A stretch of DNA of 42,146 bases, from the NCBI RefSeq assembly GCF_024158915.1, contig NZ_JAMZGF010000050.1, positions 1 to 42,146 of the forward strand. Reading direction: 5' to 3'. The stretch comes from Chryseobacterium sp. S0630 (lineage in GTDB: Bacteria > Bacteroidota > Bacteroidia > Flavobacteriales > Weeksellaceae). The notes under the pieces were generated by a model. It was not told the DNA's origin and made no database searches. It was given only the letters and a program-made list of their open reading frames with translations. Within the stretch, counting starts at the first letter, position 1. Each line of letters starts with the position of its first letter. Below, in pieces: positions 16,901 through 24,097 of the stretch. The translations under genes and the position numbers were made by a program.

Positions 16901-17439
16901 GACAGAAAGCTAAAGCATTAGAGATTCTTGATCTTGCAGCGAAAGAAATTCCAGCAGAGAAATATAATGATCCTCGTTCTTTAAGTTCAATTGTTTCAGG
17001 ATACATCATTGCAGGTCAGGAGCAGAAAGGTCTTCAGCTTGCTGAGGTACTTAAGAAAGGAATCTTTGAAGAATATGATTATTATTTAAGCCTTTCTAAA
17101 GCAGATCAAAGCTATCTGAGAAGACAAATGAGAACAAAACCAATGGAATATTCTCTTGTTGTTTCTGCAGTAACAGACGCTTACACCAAGATCGGACAGA
17201 AGGAAAAAGCATATGCTTATCTGGTAAAATCCATAGAGCCGATTGATAAGAAGTTCAATGTATTTATCAAAGATCTTCAGGAAATGGGCAGAGATAAGGC
17301 GATGAAAGAGTCTGAAAATGTTCAGCAGATCACGCCATTCTATCAGTACTTATTTGATGTCATGGAACCCTATGATTCTACGTATTCAAAAGAAAAGGAA
17401 AGTCAGATTACCAACGCAATTATCAAAGCGACAAAATAA
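13954..17439 (+). CDS. DUF2723 membrane protein (GT-C-like, protein O-mannosyltransferase-like)
   Basis: Very large (1161 aa) inner-membrane protein of the DUF2723 family, regarded as a GT-C glycosyltransferase related to protein O-mannosyltransferases. The N-terminus shows the family signature YLSTIEPNFSFWDCGEYI (acidic residues just after helix 1), then VTHAPGAALFQIVGA and several membrane helices up to about residue 310. Helices resume at about 550-660, after an extra-membrane segment. A GVKPFEPRERDYAMVGSFYA motif follows, and the remaining 450 residues are soluble, with DILFVYGDNDTYPVWA and a C-terminal TPR-like helical region (QKAKALEILDLAAKEIPAEK). In flavobacteria such proteins are linked to glycosylation of exported proteins; the exact reaction here is inferred. 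The gene ends in a strong UUCG-loop terminator. Confidence 0.88.
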   Translation: MKNWTFRQWNTVSGWVIFVIAFFTYLSTIEPNFSFWDCGEYISSAVKLEVTHAPGAALFQIVGAVAAIFALGKGENYSIVINAMSALFSALTILFLFWTITHFVRRLLNKDFEEITKHQEISILFAGAVGALCFTFSDTFWFSAVEGEVYSMASMFIALLVWLITKWENEYKAGDSERWIILIFFVLGLSVGVHMMCMLAIPAVCLVYYARNYKFTWKNFIWANLITLGILIIVFKIIFPLIMTMFGRLEIFFVNGLGLPFHSGTIAAFILMVAICYFLIKYARKAKRKIYQTAALSVVFMMIGFSCWMVIPIRANANPPMNLNDPDTAIGMLDYYNREQYGDWPTIYGQNYTAFLDANGIEKNEDGSFKTQKTGEIYEKDEKTGTYRKTGDRFNYVFNKSQVSLMPRMFNEDKDVMANYISMYGAPDFTFNYANEDVADNPQAKQIFDELRAKYEDKSITASDYLKVKPYNLINVQKPSLLQNMDYFITFQNGYYFVRYLMWNFVGRQNDLEGNMESTKGNWISGIPFIDNATVGNQDKMPAKFKNESTVKFFFLPLILGLIGFFFQLNRDFGRFYALLSLFILTSVGIVFYTGVKPFEPRERDYAMVGSFYAFAIWIGLGAGAILWFLQSKIKSNGANIALGVVLLGVPFMMGFQNYNVHDRSDRYTAYDYAYSVLKSLPKNDILFVYGDNDTYPVWAIQETEQFRDDVKVVNFTLASTPWNLDQVKRRTYNAMGIPSQLTHEDYRDGVNDQIYMMKKEDWEGVFSMLKEQGAPETEFQSFRKYLTQDSLTLKQAIEFIKFKSPEKDELLKMYFGEEKFEKYNILPVNKFILPVNKENALKAGIINKEDLPNVANQIMITYKGNTLYKNNLILMDLLANFDWKRPINFSSGGIYDSENIFYLNDYLQFDGFSYRLIPIQTPPKADGDMGRVDTNSLYNVVKNFRWGNFKNLNAHFDETATSNIISYRMSASRAAAALALSGQKAKALEILDLAAKEIPAEKYNDPRSLSSIVSGYIIAGQEQKGLQLAEVLKKGIFEEYDYYLSLSKADQSYLRRQMRTKPMEYSLVVSAVTDAYTKIGQKEKAYAYLVKSIEPIDKKFNVFIKDLQEMGRDKAMKESENVQQITPFYQYLFDVMEPYDSTYSKEKESQITNAIIKATK

Positions 17440-17450
17440 AAATACTTTAA

Positions 17451-17477
17451 AACGGAACTTCGGTTCCGTTTTTTTAT
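17451..17477 (+). terminator. UUCG-tetraloop terminator of the DUF2723 gene
   Basis: AACGGAAC-TTCG-GTTCCGTT forms a perfect 8-bp stem closed by a TTCG loop, followed by a run of T residues. It lies 11 bases after the stop codon. Confidence 0.92.
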
Positions 17478-17479
17478 TA

Positions 17480-17510
17480 TTGGGAATCCTGAATATTAAG
17501 GTTATATTTG
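17480..17510 (+). promoter_or_regulatory. promoter TTG-N20-TATATTTG
   Basis: TTG (17480-17482) and TATATTTG (17503-17510) are 20 bases apart, and the ATG of the membrane glycosyltransferase follows 18 bases later. The promoter starts right after the preceding terminator, so the two glycosyltransferase genes are separate units. Confidence 0.65.
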
Positions 17511-17528
17511 TGAAAGTAAAAATACATA

Positions 17529-19022
17529 ATGTCCGAAACACAAAATAGCAAATTCCCCATCTATGCCGTCATTGCTACGGTCCTTTTTAAGCTTCTTTTT
17601 TTATTAACGCACTACATTCAGGAAGATGCATTTATCACCTGGAGGGTTGCCCAGAATCTGTTGGATTATGGAGTGATTGGCTTCAATGGAGATACTAAAA
17701 TTTCTGCATCTACCACACATCTGTATGTATTTGTATCCTATATTTTCAATCTTGTTTTTGGAAAAGAAAACTTTATTGAACCTCTTTTGATCTTTAATTC
17801 TCTGCTGTTTACCATAGGAACTTTATTGCTGTCTCATTTAGTTTTAAAAAATCCATGGCATAAAGCAATTTTTATATTTCTGATCGGGATTTTGCCGCCA
17901 TCCATTAAAATTTCAATTCTTGGAATGGAATACGGAATTCTGTTTTTTCTGGAGATGGCATTATTGTATTACGGTTTCCATAAAGGGAAAAAATGGGTAG
18001 TGACACTTCTTCCTGTTTTAATTATGTTTACAAGGATTGATACAGTAATCTTCCTGGGAATTGTATTTCTTGTAGATCTATTCTGGAACAAAAAAATCAG
18101 ATGGAATTATATTTTTGGCGGAGCTTTGGGAGTTCTATCTACGGTTGCTTTCAACTGGTTCTACTTTGGCGAATTGGTGAATAATACCATTACTGCAAAA
18201 AAACTGTTGTACAGTGAAAACTTTACCATTCAGCAGCATATCGGATATTTCTTTAAAAGTTTTGGAAACTTCTGGGGAATGTTGAAAGTTCCGGGAGATT
18301 TCAATCCTATGACGATTGTAGTATTGATTTTTGAATTGCTTTGTTTTATTTATCTGATCAGACAAAGAGAAAAGAGAAACTATTTTTTATGGATGATTTT
18401 TCTTTTCGGATGGTCAAAACAAATCATTTTTATTTCTCAGAAAAGCTTGTTCGACTGGTATTACTGGGTGCCGCAACTTTTACTTTTCGTTCCTGTTCTT
18501 ATTTTTGTACTGGAACAGAAAGAGAAGAGAAACTTATGGTTGTCATTGCTTGTGATATTCTATATCTTCCCAATGCTTGTCTTCCAGACGGTTCACTGTA
18601 TTGCCACCGGAAACGGAGAATGGAACTACCGCAGAACGATTGGTACCTTTTTAAATCAATATGAAAAAGATAAAAACCAGTGGATTTTATTGGAACCAGC
18701 GGGTTATGTACCTTATTTCTCAGGGTTAAAAACGATTGATGAGGTTGGATTGGTTGATAAACAGATTCAGGAAGAAATTAAAAAAGATAAGGTGAATTAC
18801 TGGATCAACACAGTAAAGACCAGAAAACCGAAATATCTTCTTTCTTATCAGAATTTATACGAAGGAAACAATACCAATTCAGAGTACTATAAAACTCATT
18901 ATAAGCTTCTGAAAGAATTCCGTGTGAAAGATCATCTGAAAAGTGACAATAAGATTTTAGAAAAAATATACAATCTGAAACCTTCCGGTACAGACTATAA
19001 TTTGTACATTAGGGTTGATTAA
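17529..19022 (+). CDS. predicted GT-C-type membrane glycosyltransferase
   Basis: 497-aa polytopic membrane protein, about ten hydrophobic segments between residues 10 and 350, then a soluble C-terminal domain of about 120 aa. The first external loop holds EDAFITWRVAQNLLDYGV, an acidic residue after helix 1 as in GT-C transferases that use polyprenyl-phosphate sugars. It is followed by GFNGDTKISASTTHLYVF, similar to the 'DAFITYRYARNL...' class of arabinosyl/mannosyl transferases. The soluble part includes WILLEPAGYVPYFSGLKTIDEVGL. It is next to the DUF2723 gene and may act in the same envelope glycan pathway. Donor and acceptor are unknown. Confidence 0.78.
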   Translation: MSETQNSKFPIYAVIATVLFKLLFLLTHYIQEDAFITWRVAQNLLDYGVIGFNGDTKISASTTHLYVFVSYIFNLVFGKENFIEPLLIFNSLLFTIGTLLLSHLVLKNPWHKAIFIFLIGILPPSIKISILGMEYGILFFLEMALLYYGFHKGKKWVVTLLPVLIMFTRIDTVIFLGIVFLVDLFWNKKIRWNYIFGGALGVLSTVAFNWFYFGELVNNTITAKKLLYSENFTIQQHIGYFFKSFGNFWGMLKVPGDFNPMTIVVLIFELLCFIYLIRQREKRNYFLWMIFLFGWSKQIIFISQKSLFDWYYWVPQLLLFVPVLIFVLEQKEKRNLWLSLLVIFYIFPMLVFQTVHCIATGNGEWNYRRTIGTFLNQYEKDKNQWILLEPAGYVPYFSGLKTIDEVGLVDKQIQEEIKKDKVNYWINTVKTRKPKYLLSYQNLYEGNNTNSEYYKTHYKLLKEFRVKDHLKSDNKILEKIYNLKPSGTDYNLYIRVD

Positions 19023-19150
19023 AAGATTGAAATATTAAAAGATTGAAAGAATTGAGTAAAAGAGTTTTACCATAGCTCTTTTACTCTAATACTCTCAAAC
19101 CCTCATACCCAACAATCACTGCAACCTATCATCTTAATCCTAAAACCTAA
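19021..19150 (+). repeat. period-7 intergenic sequence with an 11-bp hairpin
   Basis: GAGTAAAAGAG (19054-19064) pairs perfectly with CTCTTTTACTC (19076-19086). The stem extends imperfectly to about 20 bp, because AAAGAATT before it resembles the complement of AATACTCTC after it. There is no T run. The sequence to the right reads in heptads (ACTCTAA, TACTCTC, AAACCCT, CATACCC). It may serve as an unorthodox terminator between the glycosyltransferase and DUF1697 genes. Confidence 0.5.
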
Positions 19151-19155
19151 GAAAA

Positions 19156-19683
19156 ATGAAATACTGTGCTTTTCTCCGTGGCGTCAACGTAAAAGGAACC
19201 AATATGAAAATGGCTGAGGTATGCCAGGTTTTTAAAGATGCAGGAATGAAAGAGGTAAGTTCAATACTGGCATCCGGAAATATTGTTTTTTCTTCGGATA
19301 AAAATACGACAGAATTAAAAACTATTCTCGAAAAAGCAATGTCGGAACATTTTTCTTATGAAGCCTTTTTATTTGTAAAATCCCAGGAAGAAACAGAGAT
19401 TTTCTGGAACAGTATTCCTTTTGAAAAAAAAGAAGAACTTCATATTTATGGTTTTGTCGGAATTCCCGGAGTGGAAAAGGTTTTAATGGAAGAGTTTCAA
19501 AAAGCGGATCAGGTAGAAAATGAAAAAGCGGAGATCATCAATGATATATTTTACTGGCAGGTTCCGAAAGGAAATACCTTAGATTCTACCTTTGGAAAAG
19601 TGCTGGGCAAAAAAAGTCTTAAGGATCAATTTACCAGCAGGAATGTGAATACATTTGAAAAGATTCTGAAAAAGCTGAATTAA
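19156..19683 (+). CDS. DUF1697 family protein
   Basis: Cytosolic protein of 175 aa belonging to DUF1697. The family start is textbook (MKYCAFLRGVNVKGTNMKMA), followed by SILASGNIVFSSDK and, near the end, TFGKVLGKKSLKDQFTSRNV, the conserved C-terminal block. The biochemical function of the family is not known. The gene follows a period-7 intergenic stretch. About 180 bases after its stop, a second frameshifted copy of its last 90 bases appears (19864-19956), so part of the gene or a paralogue was duplicated and lost. Confidence 0.92.
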   Translation: MKYCAFLRGVNVKGTNMKMAEVCQVFKDAGMKEVSSILASGNIVFSSDKNTTELKTILEKAMSEHFSYEAFLFVKSQEETEIFWNSIPFEKKEELHIYGFVGIPGVEKVLMEEFQKADQVENEKAEIINDIFYWQVPKGNTLDSTFGKVLGKKSLKDQFTSRNVNTFEKILKKLN

Positions 19684-19750
19684 AATATACGAATTACCTT
19701 GTGATATAGCTTCTCCAATTATATCATAACATTTATTAGAAATTCAATAG

Positions 19751-19806
19751 AAACGGGCTTTAGCCCGTTTATTAATAAAAGTAAAAGCCATTGGCTTCAG
19801 CCAAAA
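19751..19806 (+). repeat. two-hairpin palindromic element (GGGCTTTAGCCC type)
   Basis: AAACGGGCTTTAGCCCGTTT is followed about 22 bases later by TTGGCTTCAGCCAA, two short hairpins in fixed order. The same order, with a degenerate second hairpin, occurs at 5119-5173. It lies between the DUF1697 gene and the broken copy of its 3' end. Confidence 0.75.
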
Positions 19807-19863
19807 CTTATCTTTGTAGCTATGGTAGAGTTTCCCACGGATTCCTCAGATTTACACAGGTTT

Positions 19864-19956
19864 TACCTTTGGAAAAGTACTGGGCAAAAAAGTCTTAAGG
19901 ATCAATTTACCAGCAGAAATGTGAATACATTTGAGAAGATTCTGAAGAAATTCTAA
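19864..19956 (+). pseudogene. duplicated, frameshifted 3' end of the DUF1697 gene
   Basis: This stretch is about 92% identical by eye to the last 90 bases of the DUF1697 gene (19587-19674). An A7 run in the gene is A6 here, which breaks the frame. The end nevertheless has its own stop (reading ...EKILKKF-stop), different from the gene's ending (...KKLN-stop), so it looks like the tail of a paralogue rather than a fresh copy. It lacks any start and starts abruptly after AT-rich sequence containing CCCACGGATTCCTCAGATTTA. Confidence 0.85.
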
Positions 19957-19968
19957 ATATATTATTGC

Positions 19969-20272
19969 AGATGCTTCGACAGGCTCAGCATGACGCCGTT
20001 ATACATTAACTTTTAATTTATTATGAACCCGATGTTTTTTTGATAAATCATCAGCCATTATATTTTTCACATTAATATAACACATAGTTAGAGCTGTCAT
20101 GCTGAGCTTGTCGAAGCATCTCCCACTTTAATAATCATAGATTCAAGAGTCTTTTGATTACTACATTGGTTATCATAGTCATAGTTTTCACATTAATAAA
20201 ACACATAGTATTAGAGCTGTCATGCTGAGCCTGTCGAAGCATCTATCAATTTAATAACCGGAAATTCAAGAA
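19969..20272. repeat. three copies of a GTCATGCTGAGC-type intergenic repeat
   Basis: A 26-base core reading GTCATGCTGAGC, then C or T, then TGTCGAAGCATCT occurs at 20096-20121 and 20219-20244 on the plus strand, and inverted at 19969-19994. The two plus copies sit in longer direct repeats of about 88 bases (about 20064-20150 and 20185-20272), sharing flanks such as TCACATTAATA and ATTCAAGA. I recall this core as common in many Bacteroidota genomes. The gap 19684-20380 has no intact gene. Confidence 0.85.
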
Positions 20273-20380
20273 TACAAAATACTCAAAGACTATTGCAGCC
20301 ATAGCCTGTTAAAGCAATCAAATAATTTCCATTTGTGAAACTTTCTCAGTATTTTTACTGAACTTTTTAATTACAACAAA

Positions 20381-21190
20381 ATGATTCAGTATTTAGATAA
20401 TATTTCGCACAAAGATTCAAAAAACTTTTTCCTTATTGCCGGACCTTGTATTATTGAAGGGGAAGACATGGCATTAAGAATTGCTGAAAAAGTAATCAGT
20501 ATCACCGATAAATATAATATTCCTTATATTTTCAAAGGAAGTTTCAAAAAAGCGAACAGAAGCCGTGTAGATTCTTTCACAACAATAGGTGAAGAGAAAT
20601 CTCTTGAAATCCTTAGAAAAGTAGGAGAGACTTTCAATATTCCTACCACAACAGATATTCATGAGAATGAACATGCGGCATTGGCAGCACAATATGTAGA
20701 TGTTTTACAGATTCCTGCATTTCTTGTTCGTCAGACCGATCTATTGGTGGCTGCAGCACAAACAGGAAAATGTGTGACTTTGAAAAAAGGACAGTTCCTT
20801 TCTCCGGAAGCGATGAAGTTTGCCGTTCAGAAAATTACAGATTCCAATAACGAGAAAGTAGCGATTATTGAAAGAGGAAATTCTTTCGGATATACAGATC
20901 TGATCGTAGATTACAGAGGAATTCCTACCATGAGAGAATATGCTCCTGTTATTTTGGATGTTACTCACTCTCTGCAACAGCCTAACCAAAGTTCAGGAGT
21001 TACAGGAGGAAGACCGGATCTTATTGAAACCGTTGCCAAAGCAGGAATTGCGGTAGGAGCAGACGGAATTTTCATCGAAACGCATCCTACACCGGAAACC
21101 GCATTATCTGATGGTGCTAACATGTTAAGATTAGATTTATTAGAAGATTTGTTACAAAAATTGACAAGAATTAGAGAATCGATTTTGTAA
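20381..21190 (+). CDS. kdsA: 3-deoxy-8-phosphooctulonate synthase (KDO8P synthase)
   Basis: Condenses phosphoenolpyruvate with arabinose 5-phosphate to KDO 8-phosphate, the entry to the inner core of lipopolysaccharide; cytosolic. At 269 aa it is typical. Features are FLIAGPCIIEGEDMA, FKGSFKKANRSRVDS, TTTDIHE, and the C-terminal metal-site segments DVTHSLQQP and GIFIETHPTPETALSDGANM. The Cys23 of AGPC marks the metal-dependent class, unlike the Asn of E. coli KdsA. It is followed after 43 bases by a TonB-dependent receptor gene, probably co-transcribed. Confidence 0.97.
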   Translation: MIQYLDNISHKDSKNFFLIAGPCIIEGEDMALRIAEKVISITDKYNIPYIFKGSFKKANRSRVDSFTTIGEEKSLEILRKVGETFNIPTTTDIHENEHAALAAQYVDVLQIPAFLVRQTDLLVAAAQTGKCVTLKKGQFLSPEAMKFAVQKITDSNNEKVAIIERGNSFGYTDLIVDYRGIPTMREYAPVILDVTHSLQQPNQSSGVTGGRPDLIETVAKAGIAVGADGIFIETHPTPETALSDGANMLRLDLLEDLLQKLTRIRESIL

Positions 21191-21233
21191 TTGTTAAAAA
21201 AACATTAATTTTAGAAATTCTAAAACATTTCTT

Positions 21234-23471
21234 TTGAAAAAACTAGTTTTACCGCTAAGCCTTATGGTCCCTGTACTGTTTTTCTCCCAACAAAGGAAAA
21301 AAGATACAGCGACTACTAAAGTAACCGATATAGAGGAAGTTGTCTTCCAGAAAAAAGCAACAGGAAGAACCAATGACCTTACCAACGTAAGAATTTCAGC
21401 GAAAGAAGCGAAATCAGTAGCTTCTATTAATGGAGGAATTGAAGGATTGCTTAAAACATTACCTTCCGTAAACTCCAACACCGAGCTGTCTTCACAATAT
21501 ATGGTTCGTGGTGGAAACTATGATGAAAACCTTATCTACATTAATGATATTGAAATCTACAGATCTTTCCTGATCAGAAACTCTCAGCAGGAAGGGATGA
21601 GTATCATTAACCCGGATATGGTTTCCGCAGTGAATTTTTCTGCAGGAGGATTTGAAGCCAAATATGGTGATAAAATGTCTTCCGCTTTAAATATCTATTA
21701 CCGTGAGCCTGAAAAATTTGAAGTTTCAGGAGAGGCAAGTTTAATTGGAGGAAGGCTGACAACAGGTCTGGCTTCCAAAAATAAAAAATTTACAGCCTTA
21801 TTTTCCGGTAGATACAGAAACACCAATCTTGTTCTTAATACCTTAAAAGAAGATACGGATTTTAACCCGACGTACTGGGATTTTCAGTCTTATCTGAATT
21901 ATCATGTGAGTGATAAATTCACGATGTCATTTATCGGATATTATTCCAAGAATGATTATCAGATGATTCCTAAAGCGAAAAGTGTTACGTTCGGAAGTCT
22001 TCAGCAGCCTATCACTGTAAATATTGGCTATGGAGGGCAGGAAAATGACCAGTATAAAAATATGATGGGTACATTTTCCATGAACTATAAGCCTGCAGAC
22101 AAATGGAAGCTTACCTTGGATGCTTTTGCTTATCAGAACAGAGAAAGAGAGTATTATACCATACAATCAGCTTACGAACTACAGACTTTTGATCCTGTGA
22201 CCCAGCAGCCTGTAACGTCTTTCGATGTTGGAGGGCAGATAGAACATGCAAGAAACGACTTGTTTGTAAGAACATACGGAACACAGTTCAGAGCAAAATT
22301 TTCACCCAATGTCAATACAGACTTTGAGGTTGGATTTAAATATGAAAAAGAAAATCTGAAAGATCTTACCAATGAATGGAAATTGGTAGATTCTGCAGGA
22401 TACAGCATTCCAAGACCGGAAATCATTGATCCGAGAACCGGAACTACAGGAGATCTTAAGCTTGCTTACTATATTGCCGGACAAAATAATATTGAACCGA
22501 CCAGACTTTCTGCCTATGCACAGTATTCTCAGAAATTCTATTGGGGAGCCAGTAAAGTATTTGTGAATGCCGGAGTACGTGTAGCCAACTGGAGTTTCAA
22601 TAAAGAAACTATTTTTTCTCCAAGAGCTCAGTTTGCGATTAAACCGGATTGGGAAAGCGATATGTTGTTTAAAATTTCCGGAGGTATTTACTATCAGTCT
22701 CCTTTCTATAAAGAGATTAAAGATCTTGATGGTAATTTTAACTCCAATATAAAATCTCAGCGCTCTATCCAGGTAATTCTTGCCAATGATTACGAGTTCC
22801 AGATGTACGACAGACCATTTAAGCTGACTACGGAACTTTATTATAAGAAAATGGATAACCTGATTCCTTATTACATGGATAATGTAAGGATTCGTTATTC
22901 CGGGCAGAATAATTCTAAAGGATATGCTTATGGTATTGATACGAGATTATTCGGAGAATTTGTTCCGGGTGTAGATTCTTGGCTATCTGCAAGTTATGCA
23001 AGAGTATATGAGAATATTGATGGAAGAGGAGATATTCCGAGACCTACAGATCAGAGGTTGAGGTTTGCGATGTTCTATCAGGATTATATGCCAAGCTTTC
23101 CGTCTATGCGTGTAAACCTTACCTTAGTGTATGCGATGGGATTGCCTACGGGAGCTCCTGTAATGTTTAACAGCAACGGACAACCAGATTTTGGTTCAGC
23201 TTATAATTATCAGCAGACGCTGCCTTCTTATAAAAGAGTAGACTTAGGATTGACAAAGGTATTTATTGATCCGAAAGAAAAAAATAAGAGATCCGGCTTC
23301 TGGGGTAATTTTGAGGAACTTACATTAGGGGTTCAGGTTTTCAATGCATTTAACATCAACAACACTGTTGCTAACCAATGGATCACAGACTATAACAGCA
23401 ATTATATGTATCCTGTTCCGGTACGTCTTACAGGGCGTTTCTTTAATGTGAAACTGGAATTCAAACTATAG
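21234..23471 (+). CDS. TonB-dependent receptor
   Basis: Outer-membrane TonB-dependent receptor of 745 aa. The start is TTG (MKKLVLPLSLMVPVLFFSQQ, signal peptide); no in-frame ATG precedes the mature region. Residues of about 50-170 form the plug (LKTLPSVNSNTELSSQYMVRGGNYDENLIYINDIEIY, split here as family landmarks LPSV..., MVRGGNYDEN and GGFEAKYGDKMSS). The rest is the 22-strand barrel, ending LTGRFFNVKLEFKL with a terminal aromatic/hydrophobic strand. It lacks the N-terminal carboxypeptidase-regulatory-like domain common in Bacteroidota SusC proteins, and no SusD partner is adjacent, so the ligand is unknown. It lies 43 bases after kdsA and ends at a strong terminator. Confidence 0.93.
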   Translation: MKKLVLPLSLMVPVLFFSQQRKKDTATTKVTDIEEVVFQKKATGRTNDLTNVRISAKEAKSVASINGGIEGLLKTLPSVNSNTELSSQYMVRGGNYDENLIYINDIEIYRSFLIRNSQQEGMSIINPDMVSAVNFSAGGFEAKYGDKMSSALNIYYREPEKFEVSGEASLIGGRLTTGLASKNKKFTALFSGRYRNTNLVLNTLKEDTDFNPTYWDFQSYLNYHVSDKFTMSFIGYYSKNDYQMIPKAKSVTFGSLQQPITVNIGYGGQENDQYKNMMGTFSMNYKPADKWKLTLDAFAYQNREREYYTIQSAYELQTFDPVTQQPVTSFDVGGQIEHARNDLFVRTYGTQFRAKFSPNVNTDFEVGFKYEKENLKDLTNEWKLVDSAGYSIPRPEIIDPRTGTTGDLKLAYYIAGQNNIEPTRLSAYAQYSQKFYWGASKVFVNAGVRVANWSFNKETIFSPRAQFAIKPDWESDMLFKISGGIYYQSPFYKEIKDLDGNFNSNIKSQRSIQVILANDYEFQMYDRPFKLTTELYYKKMDNLIPYYMDNVRIRYSGQNNSKGYAYGIDTRLFGEFVPGVDSWLSASYARVYENIDGRGDIPRPTDQRLRFAMFYQDYMPSFPSMRVNLTLVYAMGLPTGAPVMFNSNGQPDFGSAYNYQQTLPSYKRVDLGLTKVFIDPKEKNKRSGFWGNFEELTLGVQVFNAFNINNTVANQWITDYNSNYMYPVPVRLTGRFFNVKLEFKL

Positions 23472-23493
23472 AATTGAGATCAAAAAATAAAAT

Positions 23494-23525
23494 AAAAGCT
23501 TCCGAAAATCCGGAAGCTTTTTTGT
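23494..23525 (+). terminator. terminator after the TonB-dependent receptor gene
   Basis: AAAAGCTTCCG (23494-23504) pairs perfectly with CGGAAGCTTTT (23511-23521) around a 6-base loop, followed by T residues. It separates the receptor gene from the copper operon. Confidence 0.92.
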
Positions 23526-23532
23526 TTACCCG

Positions 23533-23592
23533 AATTTTATAACAACATTACCAAATTCTATAACAACGGTTTCAGAGATATTTTTACCTTTG
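23533..23592 (+). promoter_or_regulatory. direct-repeat promoter of the copper operon
   Basis: AATTTTATAACAAC (23533-23546) and AATTCTATAACAAC (23554-23567) are direct repeats exactly 21 bases apart, two helical turns. They are followed by the -7 element TACCTTTG (23585-23592). There is no -33 TTG, and repeat 2 occupies that region, as expected for an activator-dependent promoter. The ATG lies only 8 bases after the -7 element, so the mRNA is nearly leaderless. Confidence 0.6.
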
Positions 23593-23600
23593 TCTTACTA

Positions 23601-23981
23601 ATGAAAAAGATTCTTGCCATATTGTTTTCTATTTTCTACTTCGGATTTTCTTCCGGAGCAGCTTTTAGCATTCATTATTGTATGAAAGAATTTGTTTCTG
23701 TAAGTCAGAAAGCAGATGACATCTGTGCGAAATGTGGTGTTAAGGAAAAAAAAGGATGCTGTAAAACGGAGATCAAAATCGTAAAAGTAGACGATTCACA
23801 GAAATCTGATTACCTGAACGTTGATTTCTTAAGTGCAGTTTCAGAGATTCCGGTGAAACATCAGTTTGCCTTCATTGATAAATCTTTTTCTGCAACCAAA
23901 TTTACTCAAATTCAGATCAATGCACCGCCTGAAGGCCGTCTGATACCTATCTATATCAATCATTGTAATTTTAGAATCTAG
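23601..23981 (+). CDS. HYC_CC_PP family secreted protein, copper-associated
   Basis: Small (126 aa) exported protein with a signal peptide (MKKILAILFSIFYFGFSSGA). It carries the three landmarks that name the family: HYCM (residues 25-28), a cysteine cluster CAKCGVKEKKGCCKTE (about 42-57), and a C-terminal PP in NAPPEGR (about 109-110). The His/Cys/Met pattern points to metal binding, probably copper, in the periplasm or outer membrane. It is the first gene of the unit that continues with a DUF3347 protein and a multicopper oxidase. It starts right at a direct-repeat promoter. Confidence 0.88.
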   Translation: MKKILAILFSIFYFGFSSGAAFSIHYCMKEFVSVSQKADDICAKCGVKEKKGCCKTEIKIVKVDDSQKSDYLNVDFLSAVSEIPVKHQFAFIDKSFSATKFTQIQINAPPEGRLIPIYINHCNFRI

Positions 23982-24097
23982 AATTTGTCAGTCGTTTCCG
24001 GTATAAGCATATACTGCTATGAGCGACATGTTCTGACGCATTTACTGATGCGTAATCCATTATTCTTTATTAAAAATTAATTCTAAAATTTAAAACA

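Noticed and set aside
20284..20312. A fourth degenerate copy of the GTCATGCTGAGC repeat
   Set aside because: Only TATTGCAG and a weak CCTGTTAAAGCA resemblance; too little to call.
24036..24053. ACGCAT/ATGCGT hairpin between the HYC_CC_PP and DUF3347 genes as a terminator
   Set aside because: The stem is only 6 bp with no T run; it does not look able to end transcription.
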